Shown here one piece after another: positions 13,394 to 13,438 of a DNA stretch of 13,438 nucleotides; position 1 is the first letter of the stretch, and each line of letters starts with the position of its first letter. The stretch is taken from the NCBI GenBank assembly GCA_031256815.1, contig JAIRPU010000123.1:1-13438 (forward strand). The letters are read 5' to 3'. Both the position numbers and the translations under genes were made by a program. The notes beneath the pieces were generated by a model. The model ran no database searches and had not been told where the DNA came from. It worked only from the letters and a program-made list of their open reading frames with translations. Origin of the DNA: Spirochaetaceae bacterium (GTDB lineage: Bacteria > Spirochaetota > Spirochaetia > Treponematales > Breznakiellaceae).

Positions 13394-13438
13394 ATGGGAA
13401 TGAACAGCAATTATAAATCCAGCGTATTCTCTTTTCTC
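13394..13438 (+). CDS. Start of a gene resembling Rpn-family PD-(D/E)XK nuclease/transposase (cut by window edge)
   Basis: Only 15 codons are visible, reading MGMNSNYKSSVFSFL to the window end. The pattern N-x-x-Y-K-x-S-V-F-x-x-L is one I associate with the N-terminus of Rpn-family recombination-promoting nucleases / putative transposases, which are often multicopy in gut anaerobes and spirochaetes. The start could be the ATG at 13394 or at 13400; neither has a clear Shine-Dalgarno. The 70 bases upstream are strongly AT-rich, with a TATATT at 13382-13387 close enough to suggest a nearly leaderless transcript. The identification is weak because the catalytic region lies outside the window. Confidence 0.45.
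   Translation, partial: MGMNSNYKSSVFSFL

Noticed and set aside
12989..13416. Several open frames on both strands across the palindrome array (60-110 codons)
   Set aside because: They arise because the GC-rich hairpin sequence has few stop codons. The products are Arg/Pro/Ala-rich with no recognisable motif, none has a convincing ribosome site, and palindromic DNA gives mirror open frames on both strands.

Overview
The window looks like a chromosomal piece from a motile, anaerobic, diderm bacterium, most probably a spirochaete of the Treponema group. The arguments are a lipoprotein-type sulfate-binding protein with a relaxed lipobox, a flagellar chaperone pair behind a sigma-28-like promoter, a Na+-pumping decarboxylase beta subunit, and an SsnA-type amidohydrolase typical of anaerobic purine/selenium gene sets. 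The taxon is an inference; no rRNA or phylogenetic marker was compared.

Layout. (1) 1-1260, minus strand: ssnA, running off the left edge. (2) 1261-1531: a divergent control region with one well-formed promoter for each direction, a 17-bp palindrome and several copies of its half-site. (3) 1532-5391: a complete sulfate/thiosulfate ABC importer, sbp-cysT-cysW-cysA, tightly packed as one operon. (4) 5392-6440: fliS and a FlgN-like coiled-coil gene, preceded by a sigma-28-like -10 box. (5) 6559-11479: eno-phoH-pgpH-ybeY-corC, linked by a 5-base gap and then overlapping ends. This joins glycolysis, RNA/ribosome maturation (PhoH, YbeY), c-di-AMP turnover (PgpH-type HD protein) and a CBS-pair protein. 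(6) 11562-12992: oadB, the membrane beta subunit of a sodium-pumping decarboxylase, with an extra N-terminal segment and no alpha or gamma subunit in view. (7) 12993-13393: a gene-free, GC-rich stretch made almost wholly of ten consecutive, mostly perfect hairpins. (8) 13394 to the right edge: the first 15 codons of a gene resembling Rpn-family PD-(D/E)XK nuclease/transposase proteins.

Most of the window is well-understood housekeeping and transport. The most unusual element is the hairpin array at 13002-13322: ten palindromes of different sequence but similar architecture (3-8 nt loops, GC-rich arms, arms often ending in GCGC at the loop), packed end to end and lying just before the Rpn-like start. 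Secondary points of interest are the short PgpH without the usual extracellular domain, the two CxxC pairs in PhoH, the sigma-28-like promoter of fliS, the divergent ssnA/sbp control region and the isolated oadB.
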